Origin: Gordionus sp. m RMFG-2023
Lineage: Eukaryota > Nematomorpha > Gordioida > Chordodea > Parachordodidae
Direction: 5' to 3'
Length of the DNA: 64,000 bases
Assembly: GCF_954871325.1 (NCBI RefSeq)
Contig: NC_088775.1
Span: 6,425,561-6,489,560, forward strand
Below the pieces are notes generated by a model. The model was not told the origin of the DNA. It did no database searches and saw only the letters and a program-made list of their open reading frames with translations. Shown here one piece after another: positions 25,560 to 35,925 of the stretch. Position 1 is the stretch's first letter. Every line of letters begins with the position of its first letter. Position numbers and translations under genes: made by a program.

Positions 25560-28500
25560 ATGCTAAAACATTTTCAGCTGATAATTTTTGATTCACGCCT
25601 GGGAAATAAAGAAGGAAAAGTTAAGTTTTTTGCATATAAATATGTTTTATCTAAATAAATTTTATTTAATGTAAAATATGATTCGATAAAATATTAAAAA
25701 ACATTTTTTGAACATTAATTCTTGATTTTCTTAAGTATATTTTTTACTAATTATGGAATATTAATGTGATTTTTTCAAATTTGTGTAGCAACATGAAAAA
25801 ATACTATACTATTATCCCAAATATGATGTCGATCATCAAATAAAATATGTTGGCTTGTGTGATGCCTTTATAAAATTTATGAATGCATTTGGAAAACAAC
25901 AAGACTGTAAATATATTATAACCATGGATTCCACATATGTATATTATCAATTTGAACTTTCACTTTGGGTTACAGTGGTAATAAAAATAAATTTATCATC
26001 TAATTAAATATATACTTCTAAAAATTTGTTTTAACAATTAATTCAATAATATGTAGTAAAGATAAACAGTTGAAGATATCAATAATAATATTTTTGGTAA
26101 TATATTTTTTTTATTTAATCACATATTCACTTCTCTAAATTTTTAATGCATTCCTAAAAAATTGGAAAATATCTTTTTATACTAAGTGTTGTTTTAATTT
26201 ATTTAATTATCAAAAATTATTAATGATAACAATTTTATTTAAAAATAAAAGATTATCCAAAATGTTCAAAATTGTTTGATCAACAAAGAAGGTATGTTAT
26301 CACTACTCAAGAAGACTTTATTTGAATTTAAAGTAAAAAATATATATAATTAAGGAAATGTACCAATACCAAGGTAGATACCTTACATTATTAAGCTGCT
26401 ATTAGCAAATGAATTTTTACTTCCACCTTTAAAATTTCCACACCAGTGATAAAGTGGTTTAAAATATAATAAGGAAACAGTTATCCAATCATCCATTAGA
26501 TATAATATTTTTCTAATTTTTATTTTATCTTTTTATTATGGTTAATTATTAGATTTTTATTATTTTATTTAATTTATTAATTATATTCAATTTAAATTTA
26601 CAATCTTTATGATTAATGAAATATTAAGTATTTAATATTATGAAATATTTATAATTGTAATTTGATTATTGTTCCTATTTGTGACAAAAATAAAACTTTA
26701 CTAATAGTTTTATATTCCTTTCAACCTGGCCTACTTTTGAATCACATATATTTTTTTACTTCTACTACTTGATGATGGCTTGTAATTTATTAATTTAATT
26801 ATAGATTCTTTGTAGCTTTCTGTATTATATGCTTGACTAACTCGATATTTTGTACACTTAATTTGTTAGTGGATCACGAGGATGACCATTTTTCAAGAGC
26901 TTTTGATCAGTATATTAGTGATCTGCATCGGGCCTAATTTCTAATTTTTCAAGCCCAGCCTGGCCCAAATTTTTTTTTAAAAGGTTATGCTGGCCCGGCC
27001 CGAACACGAAATTTTTTTAAAAAAAATTTACCGGCCTGGCCTGAATATATGAAATTAATTTTTATAATTACTCAAAATAAAAGACATATGTTATATGGCG
27101 TTTAGTTTCAATAAATAAAATCAAATTTTTTTATTTTACATAAAAAATTAAATATAAAATTGATATATTTAGAAAAATTTCCAAAGACCAACCCAACCCG
27201 GTCCAAATTTTTTTAAAAAATATTGGGCCCGCCCGGCCCGAACCCGATTATTTTAAGTAAAATTAGGCCCGAAGCCCGGCCCGAAGCTCGTTCGGATTGG
27301 ACAGGGCCTAACTGCAGATCTCTACAGTAAATCACCTGACATTCTGGGAAATTTCTTAGTGGATACCTATATCTCCAAAAATATTCACAATCTGTGGAAA
27401 TAATACATGTTGTTAAGTATGTGTACTATCGCCACTATTTTTAAATCACATTATGAATAGAGTGATAAAAAAAATGTTGATAAAGGTCGATAGATGATCT
27501 ATGCCTTATTTTGGAATCGAAGTAAAATTACAAATTTTAGCTCTGAAAATGTTCTCCTATTTTCTAAAGATACGCATGTTTAATGGTTATGTCAACTCTT
27601 CCTTGTGGACTGGAAGGTTGGGATGACAGCGGACGAAGCAGAGTAAGACCAAAACATTTGTAAATAATTGTCTCCATTATATAACAAAGACATACTACCC
27701 GTACTATACATCTAATCTGGTTATTTGGGAAAAGGACTAATTTATTAACAAGTTAAGCTTAGAAAAATCGAGTTACTTGGACATATATAAAATTCCGGCA
27801 AAATTCAAAAGATCTAATAATTCAGCCAATAAATTACGAACCTTCAAATGGTATTCTTTTTGTTGTTAATAAATTATTTTATTATTAATTTATATAAAAT
27901 TTTTATCGCCGGCTGCCATATTTGAACCAAAATAAATGTTTTTAAATCATTTAAATAACTATCGAAGGAAAAATAAAATAATTTGTAAATTTTGAGGTTT
28001 AATATATATATATATATTATAAACAAAATATTTCTTTACAATAACTAATTATTATGGTACGGGTAAAAATTTAAAGTATCTTGATATTGGTACATCTCGG
28101 ATTATTTAACCCCATGATTAGGGCTGTTAAAAATCCCGATTCGGGTCGATTTTTAAAAACGGCCGCATAAGATTTTAGCCAAAGAAATATTATGTAACCC
28201 TCAAGATTTGGGAAATAGAGCTCCAAACCTTTCTGCCTTCTATGTTAAATTTCCAGTCTTACCTATTTTGATTTTTAAAAATTGACCGTAATTGGGCTAC
28301 TTAACAACCCTAACTATGATATTTAAATTACTCCATCGAATGTTCTTCACATTTTTAAAAATTTTTTTGACATTTTTGCTAACTATATTAACTAAACATA
28401 AACGATCAAATAGTATTTAATATTAATTTATAAACGTATTTTATATAAAATAAAGCTGCTATATGGACCATTCCAGAGGTTATGTTGCCATCCCATTGAT

Positions 28501-31500
28501 ACAGAGGGCCAAAATTTTTTAGCGTTCAAATTTCTACTGGAGAACTTTTTCGATAAGGTAACTTCGATATATTTTGAAATGATTACTTTATAAATGGGCC
28601 ATTCCACGTCAAATCGATCACGATTCGACCGACCCCTTTTAAAATTGTTAAAAATTTCTGGAATTATTTAGAAGGGTAAATAAATGAGAAAGCCGTTTAT
28701 TTTAGCTCTCTAGCACACATGGTTCTCGAGATATAGGGGCTCATAGGTACAAAAAAGAGCCACTTTGGAATCTGTAAAATTTTTAAAAAGCTTATATCTC
28801 AAGAACTATTTATAGTAAAAAGATATATAATATATCATATTGTAGGTAAAAATAATCTCTAAAAGGCTATCAAAAAATAATAAAAATTGGCGCCAATTTG
28901 AATCTTTAACTTCCGGTTTATCTATAATGCTTTACCTGTATTTTTAAGCAAAAAAGGGAGTTTGTTTTCGAAATTTTTTTATTGCTTTTTATTTAGACAC
29001 CTTTTATAAATATATATACGATGTCAAAACTTTGGCGACGCTATCGACTCCAAAAATTTAAAAAAATAATAGATGGCGCTTTATGAAATTACGGATTTTG
29101 GTTAAAATTTTGCTGCAAACTTATCAATAAACGGATATTTTCACTTTTTATACTAAAAATATTTTAAATTTCTATTAAATATACTAAATAAATTGAGGGG
29201 CAGTGTGGGTAAATGCCCATTAGACACTTAATAATGTAATATATTTCCAATAATAAAATCTTTTGTATAATTTTTTTATTATTCATTCATATTAATAATA
29301 TAGAAATATAGAAATAGAGATAGACAATCATATTCATTCCATAATTTAAAATTTGTGAAATGTTATATTTAATATTTGCGATTCTGTTGAATTAGAATAA
29401 AATTTTGTTTCAATTTTATCCTGAGAAATTGGATAAAAAGCATGAAATTTTTGCGTCCCTGGTATAGTACGGGCTTTGTCGAATCTCTCTTTTAAAATTA
29501 TTTGTTCTTTCTCATATTCATCTTCCATAATATAGGAGAACTCTATTCCTTAATAAAAAAATTATAATATATATATTAATAAATTATAAATCATATACCT
29601 TTTATATTTTCCTTACAATAGGCAAAAAACTCTTTAGGAGAAGTTATTTGTTCTGAAGTAGGTCTTTGTAAACTTGCTCTAGCCACTAAACGCTTGACGG
29701 TACCTCCGACCCCGTCACAAGCTGATTTGCCATGAGATGTAGCCCAGAAATGCCACTCAGCTTTTATCTCGAAATCATATTCATGGTGGCAAAGATTGAT
29801 TAAATTTTTCCGATTTTTATATTGAGCTGCTGCTCCATCTGAAAAATAGAAGAATTTTTTTGGCAGGCATTGAAATTTCTTTGTTAAGTATTGAACTAAA
29901 TATTTTTGGAATATATGAACCGCAATTGTATTATGAACGAGAGATTCAGATATTATTACGAAACTTAAATGATTTAAATTATTAAGTGACTTGTAATAAA
30001 TGACAAAAGGATGAATGGTAACTTGAGATTTATTCCAGTGAAACCCCTGTACTTCATCTTGAACCACAAAGGCATAATTTTCAGCAAAATCTGCCTGCAC
30101 GATATATTCTCCTTCCTTTAAATTAATTTTAAGAGAATTCATGAATATTGTTTGCTGCTTTGTTATGAATGAGTGTAATAGTAAAATATTTAGCTTTTCG
30201 AAAAGCGTTTCTAAAAAATTAAAGGTTGATGAAGTGATAGTTAAAAGATCTGTACGATCTGTTGTTACCCATTGCTTGTAGGTAATATATTCGATATCAA
30301 TTGAATATAATATTTCACTTATCATGGCCTTTAAATTAGAAGATCCAGGGCATTGAGCACAATCACCAAAAAAACATTTTGGTAATGCTGGATTACAAAT
30401 TATTTTTGGTAATATATCCTTATATGTAATCTTAATTAAATCTTCATTTAAAGTAATTTTGGGCAAACTCAACAGCATTAATTTTGTGTTTTGATGAATG
30501 GAGCAAACACATATTGAATGGGTACCACTACTGCCAACAAATACACAATTCTCGGGACGAAGATCACAAAATTTAGAGAATCCAATTTTAATATTTGAAT
30601 GAATATCTTTAAATTTAAGATATAGCTCTCGTAAATTAATTAAAATTAATCTTTTTTGGACTTGAATCTTTTCACTGTTCTTTATTATGGTTACAAAATC
30701 CCTTTTCCCAGGCATCGATCTACTATATTGATCATTGTTATAAAAAGATTTGACAATATCAACGGTGGCGGCATCTATTGTTTTGCCGGGTTTAGGATTA
30801 GGTGTTGAAAAAAACCCCTTTTCTTTTATTAAATTTTTAGATTTTATCGCCATATGATATGAAATATTGAATTCTTCTATAATTCTTCTTACTGTCCAAT
30901 TTGATGGTAATAATGTTAATAATCTATATTTGTTTGTTATCGAAAGCTGTGGGAAATTGATTTTTAAGGTATCGAGAATTTCATCGAATTTTTCATCATT
31001 TGATGAAGATAATGGTATAATTTTAGTCGCTAAAACTTTTTTCACGCTAGATATTTTTTTCTTTGGATATTTCTTTTCACGTAAGCGTTTTATTTTAATG
31101 GGAGATTCCCCAATTGATTGTAGGGATATATTAATGTTTTCAATTGCCTCTTGATTAACTATATGAGGAGGAGAATCAATATCATTGTCATTATAAGGAA
31201 GCTTTGCTAATTTTTGTCGGCATGAAGAGCATATTAGCATATTTAAATTGATTGGTAAATTTTTTTTGGTCATCCAAGGTTGAATCTTTCTTAGATTTTT
31301 GCGATAATATGCATGTTTTTGTAAATTAAATGGGTTACAACATCTTGATATTTTAATATTTGGTATATCCATCTTTTATATAGAATAAAATTTTATTTAA
31401 TTTGAACCTAGAATATGGCTTGTTTAAAATTAATCTGATCGGAAAAAAAATTATATTAAACAGAAAGAGAGATTGTTTTAAACTTTTAATTTTTTAAAAT

Positions 31501-34500
31501 ATTATTATCGTAAAATATAATCGATAATATGTCTAATATAAATTCTTTTTTAATGCAGCTGTTATACATTATCGTGCCAAAAAGTCATTCGCTGTTATAG
31601 TAGTAAAGCAGAGATCTAAAATATGTAAAAAAATTTAAGGATGGTGGGGGGGGGAGCAGAACTGGAAAATTTTATCGCATTTCTTATAAACTTATAAATA
31701 TTTTCATTTTTAGAAATAATATTTTTTTAAACATTAGCGCCATCTATTTTTTTTACGATTTTTGATAAAAATGTATATTTTGGAAGAGTCGATAGCGTCG
31801 CCAAGGTTTTGACATCATACATATATTTATAAAAGGTGTCTAAATAAAAAGCAATAAAAAAATTTCGAAAACAAACTCCCTTTTTTGCTTAAAAATACAG
31901 GTAAAGCATTATAGGTAAACCGGAAGTTAAAGACTCAAATTGGCTTCAATTTTTATTTTATTTTGATAGTCCTTTAGAGATTTTATTTACCTACAATATG
32001 ATATATTATATTATATTTTACTATAAATAGTTCTTGAGATATAAGCATTTTAAAAATTTTACAGATTCCAAATTGGCTCTTTTTTGTACCTATAAGCCCC
32101 TATATCTCAAGAACCAGGTGTGCTAGCGAGCTAAAATAAACGGCTTTCTCTTTTATTTCCCCTTCTAAATAATTCCAGAAATTTTTAACAATTTTAAAAG
32201 GGGTCGGTCGAAAATGGGCCTTTTTTGATCGATTTGACATGGAATGGCCCAAATGTAAAACGCCGGATACTAAATTTGAGATAATTTATTAAAAGGACAA
32301 GTAAATCAATATATATAATGATTATTGAAATTTTATTAAGTAGTATAATTCGTTATTGTAAAGTTTGCTCAAAACTTATCCAACAATGATTATCGCCACG
32401 TTTCGCCCCCACAATTGATGATAGAAAGTTTCAAATACCCCGAGCGAGATAATTCCTATCTCCCTTCTCGCGAACCCATGCAAAGAGACTCCTTCTTGGA
32501 ACTCCAGTCCGATTTGGCGTCGTTCGAAGCGATTTATCAACTCAAATCGGGTTTGCTTTACACCCTATTTTTCAAGCGTCATAAATCCGTCATTTGGACC
32601 AGTTTGGATGAGGGAGAGGAGTTTGGCGCAACAAATAACGAAACAAACATCACTAATACTATCCCTAATTTATCAACGACCGTTTTATTAGATTACCTAA
32701 GTCGGGTATCGCAAACAGTTTCGCCTCACCATAATTCTGTCAGCGAAATGCAATATGCCTGTGGCAGTGGAGATAATAGGGATTTCATGGTGGCTAGCAA
32801 TGATCGAATGTTAAATGGCAGGTGAAAAACTGATTTATTATCTCATTTTAAGAAACCCCTAGCTTATTATTTTTTAATATTAATTTTAAAGTATATCTTG
32901 TCAAATATTTAAGAATAAAATAAACTTAAATAGGCATAGGTTGAGTAATTTCTGCTCTCCCTTTAGTTTTTTTTGAAATATAGCTCAACTTTGAAAACAA
33001 ATCATAAATGAACTCCTTTCTTAATTCTTACTAGCCGATTTTCTCTGGGACGCAGCGGATAGATTAACTCGCTATGATAATTAAATCCAACTCAATTTTC
33101 TAAAATGAAATCCTATTAAAATTTGATTCAAACCTATAAAAAGACAAGATTTATGGTATGATAATTTTTTTCTTTCATGTTTAGCCATAAAGGTGACACC
33201 CGATTAATTAAATAGCTATTTTTAAAGAAAAATTATGCGCCTATACTTTACGATTTTTGTTTTAAATTTATTTATAGTCCTGTCTATTTTTTTTGCTGGA
33301 AAGTCATATCTTGTGAAAAGTAAATTTGCTTTAGACATTGCCTTAAATCAAAAGATTAACTTTAATTCCTACATAAAAAATTTCATTTTCTCTCTCCATT
33401 TACTTTATATATATAGAGCCCTGCAAAGCTCGAAATTTTATGCCTAGCTAGGGATTGAATTTTTTTTTACATTTTCAGGCCCGGACCGGATTTTTCAAAC
33501 CGACCCGGATTTGTATTTTTGATTATCATTCAGTTGGGCTCGAAAATTTTTGAAAATTTGTTAGTAGGATAATTTTGCTAATTGTTACAGAAGGAAAATC
33601 GATAAATATGAGCAATGGAATGAATATTAAACGCTCCCATTATATAATTTTTCAACAAATTAATTAAAATATATGCCCGGATTTTTAATTTTTTAAAAAC
33701 CCGGCCCGGTTTTTCACCCGGATTTTGAAAATAATATTCCGAGCCTGCCGATCTCTGATATTTGTAAAACGCCTATTATTTTTTATAATCGGGATTCTGA
33801 AAAATTTAATCTTATTTTTTTTAAAAAAAAAGATTTTTAACTTACGAATCTCTTCCAACGACCTCATCAAATATAGACCTAAATTTACATCCGCGCGCAA
33901 TGATATCTGATATTTATTTGCATACAAATGAATACGCGGAACCTTACGTATTAATCGCTTATCAAATTTTTTCCTATATCTTCGCCATGATATTCGATAA
34001 AAATAAAATCGAGCCTTTCGTGTCGGACCAAACTTCCGACACTTACAAAATATTTTTTGACGAATTACGAATGGAGTTAAATGGGAGAATCGGCAAAAAA
34101 TATTTACACATTCCTTCTACTAGCGTTGAGTCAACTCCTGAGTTTAATAGCAGGTAATAATGTTTTAAATGCCCATCATTATTTCTTTTGGTAGCTATTT
34201 ACTGGCTAGGGTCTTTTCAAAATTTTTACTGCCAGAACGATGCTTTCCAACCTTTTCTAAGATTGAATTTTAAAAATTGATAATGGCCCTGGCCTAAACT
34301 GTACCAAACATTTTTTTAAATAATTTATTATAAATTTTCTCGATAAATAAAATATTACAGTACAAATAAAGCTCTACAAAATGCCAATTTTATCGTTTTC
34401 AATGAAAATTTGTCGACATTCTATAGCAACTTGCCTTTATATACGACCATTCATTCAAATTTATTCTTAAATCTAATCTCAAATTTATTGTCTCGGATGA

Positions 34501-35539
34501 ATACGGACACAGAAAGGTTTTTTTTGTGAATGACGTAAAAAAAACTTATATAGTTAACATATTCATAAACTTATTAAAATTTTTGTTTGTAATTTAGAAA
34601 AGCCCAAACCCCATATTACTCATACTACATGAGGCAGTGGGTAAAGAATCAATAATAAAAAATTTTTTAGGCGAAATATATAGGGCCATTTTTTTAAAAA
34701 AAATAAATAACCCTGCGTTTTTTGGTTGAAATCAAGTAGTTGAAGTAAAGAATATTTTCTTTTTAAATAAATTATAAGCATTATACTTATGGAGCAAAAC
34801 CCTAGCTAACATGAGCCTTTACCTCCAAATCTGGGAGATGACAGACTTACGCCAAATGGCTGATTAGCAAGAAATAAAAGCTATATTTTTTCTTATTTTT
34901 ACGCATTTTCCGAATCGATAAAAAGTTATGAAGATTTAACGAAGTATTTAAAATTAGTATTTTCAGCATTGGATTCACCAAAAAGTAAATTGTTGACCTA
35001 AAAATAGTTTTTATTTCCTGCTAATCAGCCCTTTGGAGTAAATCTATCATCTCCCTCCAAATTTACTATCTTCACTAGCCCACACCAGACTTAGGCCTTA
35101 AATGTGAAATCTTTTCATTCAAAATAATTTTTCAGTATAGGGTTGTATATCAACACTGGTTGTAAGTAACAATTCAAAGTTATAGTCTGGCTCTTAAGAA
35201 ATATATTTGAAGGAAAAGGACAGAAATCTAAGTTTACATTTTTTTAGCCCAGATCTCTAGGCTGTCATTTTTACTCATTTGATGTGTCGCTTTTTTTCTT
35301 CTCATAGTATAAAATATATGACAAAATTATATACTTATGTTTATAAAACAAGGCTTCCTCCAGGATCGAATATTTTGGTGAAAATCGAAAATGATTCTAA
35401 AAAGAATATTTATTGGTTATCAATTAAATCTAAATGGCCTAAACAATACCTCGTAATTTGTCCCGTTTCAAAATCCATAAGCTCCTTAACAGCGTCGGAG
35501 TTTGAATGCGAAATCAATAATTTTATAAACCGTTTATGA
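25560..35539 (+). CDS. CCZ1: Vacuolar fusion protein CCZ1 (Rab7 GEF subunit), multi-exon
   Basis: Ccz1 pairs with Mon1 to activate Rab7 on late endosomes and autophagosomes. Recognised exons: 25560-25619, 25789-25977, 32364-32821, 33833-34153, 34361-34516 and 35308-35539. Exon 1 (LIIFDSRLGNKEGK) and exon 2 (EKILYYYPKYDVD, KYVGLCDAFIKF) match the N-terminal longin region of animal CCZ1. The 458-nt exon carries LELQSDLASFEAIYQLKS and HKSVIWTSLD. Its end joins in frame to the next exon to give NGRFLT, exactly as in CCZ1, followed by DIYLHTNEYAEPYVLIAYQI. The last exons give FNENLSTFY and the terminal VKIENDS to the stop. Phases agree at every join (0, then 2, 2, 2). Roughly 80 residues between exon 2 and 32364 are not firmly located (candidate at 27541-27616), and the 32364 start is inferred from a TTGTAAAG acceptor. 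The missing-part intron holds the Sola-like transposon and MITEs. An AATAAA lies at 35595-35600. Confidence 0.88.
26916..27324. mobile_element. GC-arm MITE with 8-bp target duplication
   Basis: Starts TAGTGATCTGCATCGGGCC and ends CTGCAGATCTCTA. The flanks CAGTATAT (26908-26915) and CAGTAAAT (27325-27332) agree at 7 of 8 positions. The arms carry GGCCCGGCCC-type blocks broken by A/T tracts. It is nearly the inverse complement of the copy at 6514-6914. It lies in an intron of CCZ1. Confidence 0.85.
27541..27616 (+). CDS. Candidate internal exon of CCZ1
   Basis: A TTTTAG acceptor and a GGAAG/GTTGGG donor flank an open stretch reading LKMFSYFLKIRMFNGYVNSS. Animal CCZ1 has a comparable segment with LFNG between its first and second longin regions, and this piece lies in the right place and on the right strand. 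It needs phase 1 on entry and phase 2 on exit, so at least one further exon on each side would be required. It is short and the match is weak. Confidence 0.35.
28119..28312. mobile_element. Hairpin MITE in a CCZ1 intron
   Basis: Starts TAGGGCTGTTAA and ends TTAACAACCCTA, perfectly complementary. The flanks CCCATGAT and ACTATGAT agree at 6 of 8 positions. The core shares CCAAACCTTTCTGCCTTCTATG with the other hairpin copies. Confidence 0.8.
28596..29080 (+). repeat. Left terminal inverted repeat of the Sola-like element
   Basis: Matches the complement of 31736-32250 with scattered differences. Shared blocks run from GGGCCATTCCACGTCAAATC at the tip to ATAGATGGCGCT at the inner edge. Confidence 0.88.
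29346..31372 (-). CDS. Sola-like transposase, two exons, 658 residues
   Basis: Exon 1 is 31372-29599 and exon 2 is 29548-29346, with a 50-bp intron (GTATAT to TTAAG). The join gives NIKGIEFSYIMEDEYEKEQ in frame, so the two open frames form one protein. The N-terminus has a CC (11-12) and CxxC (48-51) zinc-like pair. A Cys/His cluster spans residues 285-293, and another with Cys at 333, 338 and 341. The presumed catalytic core has D428 (QADFAENY), D512 (FSDGAAAQYKN) and D553 (GKSACDGVGGTVKR). This block, with QDEVQGFHWN and the TIHPF motif, is shared by many animal proteins annotated only as uncharacterised. No stop or frameshift was seen. The C-terminal RTIPGTQKFHAFYPIS also matches that group. 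Superfamily assignment rests on the 4-bp target duplication and the DDD pattern. Confidence 0.88.
31736..32250 (-). repeat. Right terminal inverted repeat of the Sola-like element
   Basis: Inverse complement of 28596-29080. The minus strand at the tip reads GGGCCATTCCATGTCAAATC. The transposase start codon at 31372 lies about 360 bp inside its inner edge. Confidence 0.88.
33413..33763. mobile_element. GC-arm MITE in a CCZ1 intron
   Basis: Starts TAGAGCCCTGCAAAGC and ends GCCTGCCGATCTCTG. The blocks GGCCCGGACCGG, CCGACCCGG and CCCGGCCCGG alternate with A/T tracts. It ends about 70 bp before the CCZ1 exon at 33833. The target duplication is not clear. Confidence 0.7.
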
Positions 35540-35594
35540 ATTATATGTATATATATATACTTATTATTCCCTTTTGTTTATTAAGTTTATTTAT

Positions 35595-35600
35595 AATAAA
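35595..35600 (+). promoter_or_regulatory. AATAAA polyadenylation signal of CCZ1
   Basis: A canonical hexamer 56 bp after the CCZ1 stop codon. AATAAA is common by chance in such AT-rich DNA, so support is positional. Confidence 0.5.
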
Positions 35601-35925
35601 ATATTGATTTAATTTATAACACAATAATGCTTCTTATTTTATAACGTCTAACCAAACGAAATTAAAGTCGGAAGGGAGTTATAACTCTATGTGTCTGCAT
35701 AGTTTGGTATGTTATTCACATATTATTCTCTAATATATTCCAAGTTAAATTTTTACTTTTTTTTCAAAAAAAAATAATATATTTTTAAAGCTTAGTTCGC
35801 CACAATTCTTTCATAATTAAAAAAATATTGTATAAATTCGAATATTATTTTTTTTTATATACATTGTATATATGAGAATGTCAATTAAATGGTAAATTAC
35901 AAATGTTATAATAATACTTTAATAT

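Larger units (their letters stand above)
28596..32250 (-). mobile_element. Sola-like DNA transposon, complete with intact transposase
   Basis: The ends are long inverted repeats: left about 28596-29080, right about 31736-32250. They start GGGCCATTCCACGTCAAATC and GGGCCATTCCATGTCAAATC respectively. A 4-bp AAAT is duplicated at 28592-28595 and 32251-32254. The repeats stay alignable over nearly 500 bp, including GGTCGGTCGAA / TTCGACCGACC, the TCAAGAACTAT box and the GATAGCGTCGCCAA box. The 4-bp target duplication and the DDD-type transposase fit the Sola superfamily; I am less sure of the subgroup. It lies in an intron of CCZ1 in the opposite orientation, its right end 113 bp before a CCZ1 exon. 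This is the only element in the window that looks autonomous. Confidence 0.9.

Noticed and set aside
26286-26332. Plus-strand GMLSLLKKTLFEFK as a CCZ1 exon
   Set aside because: The order would be wrong relative to the 27541-27616 candidate, and it is very short.
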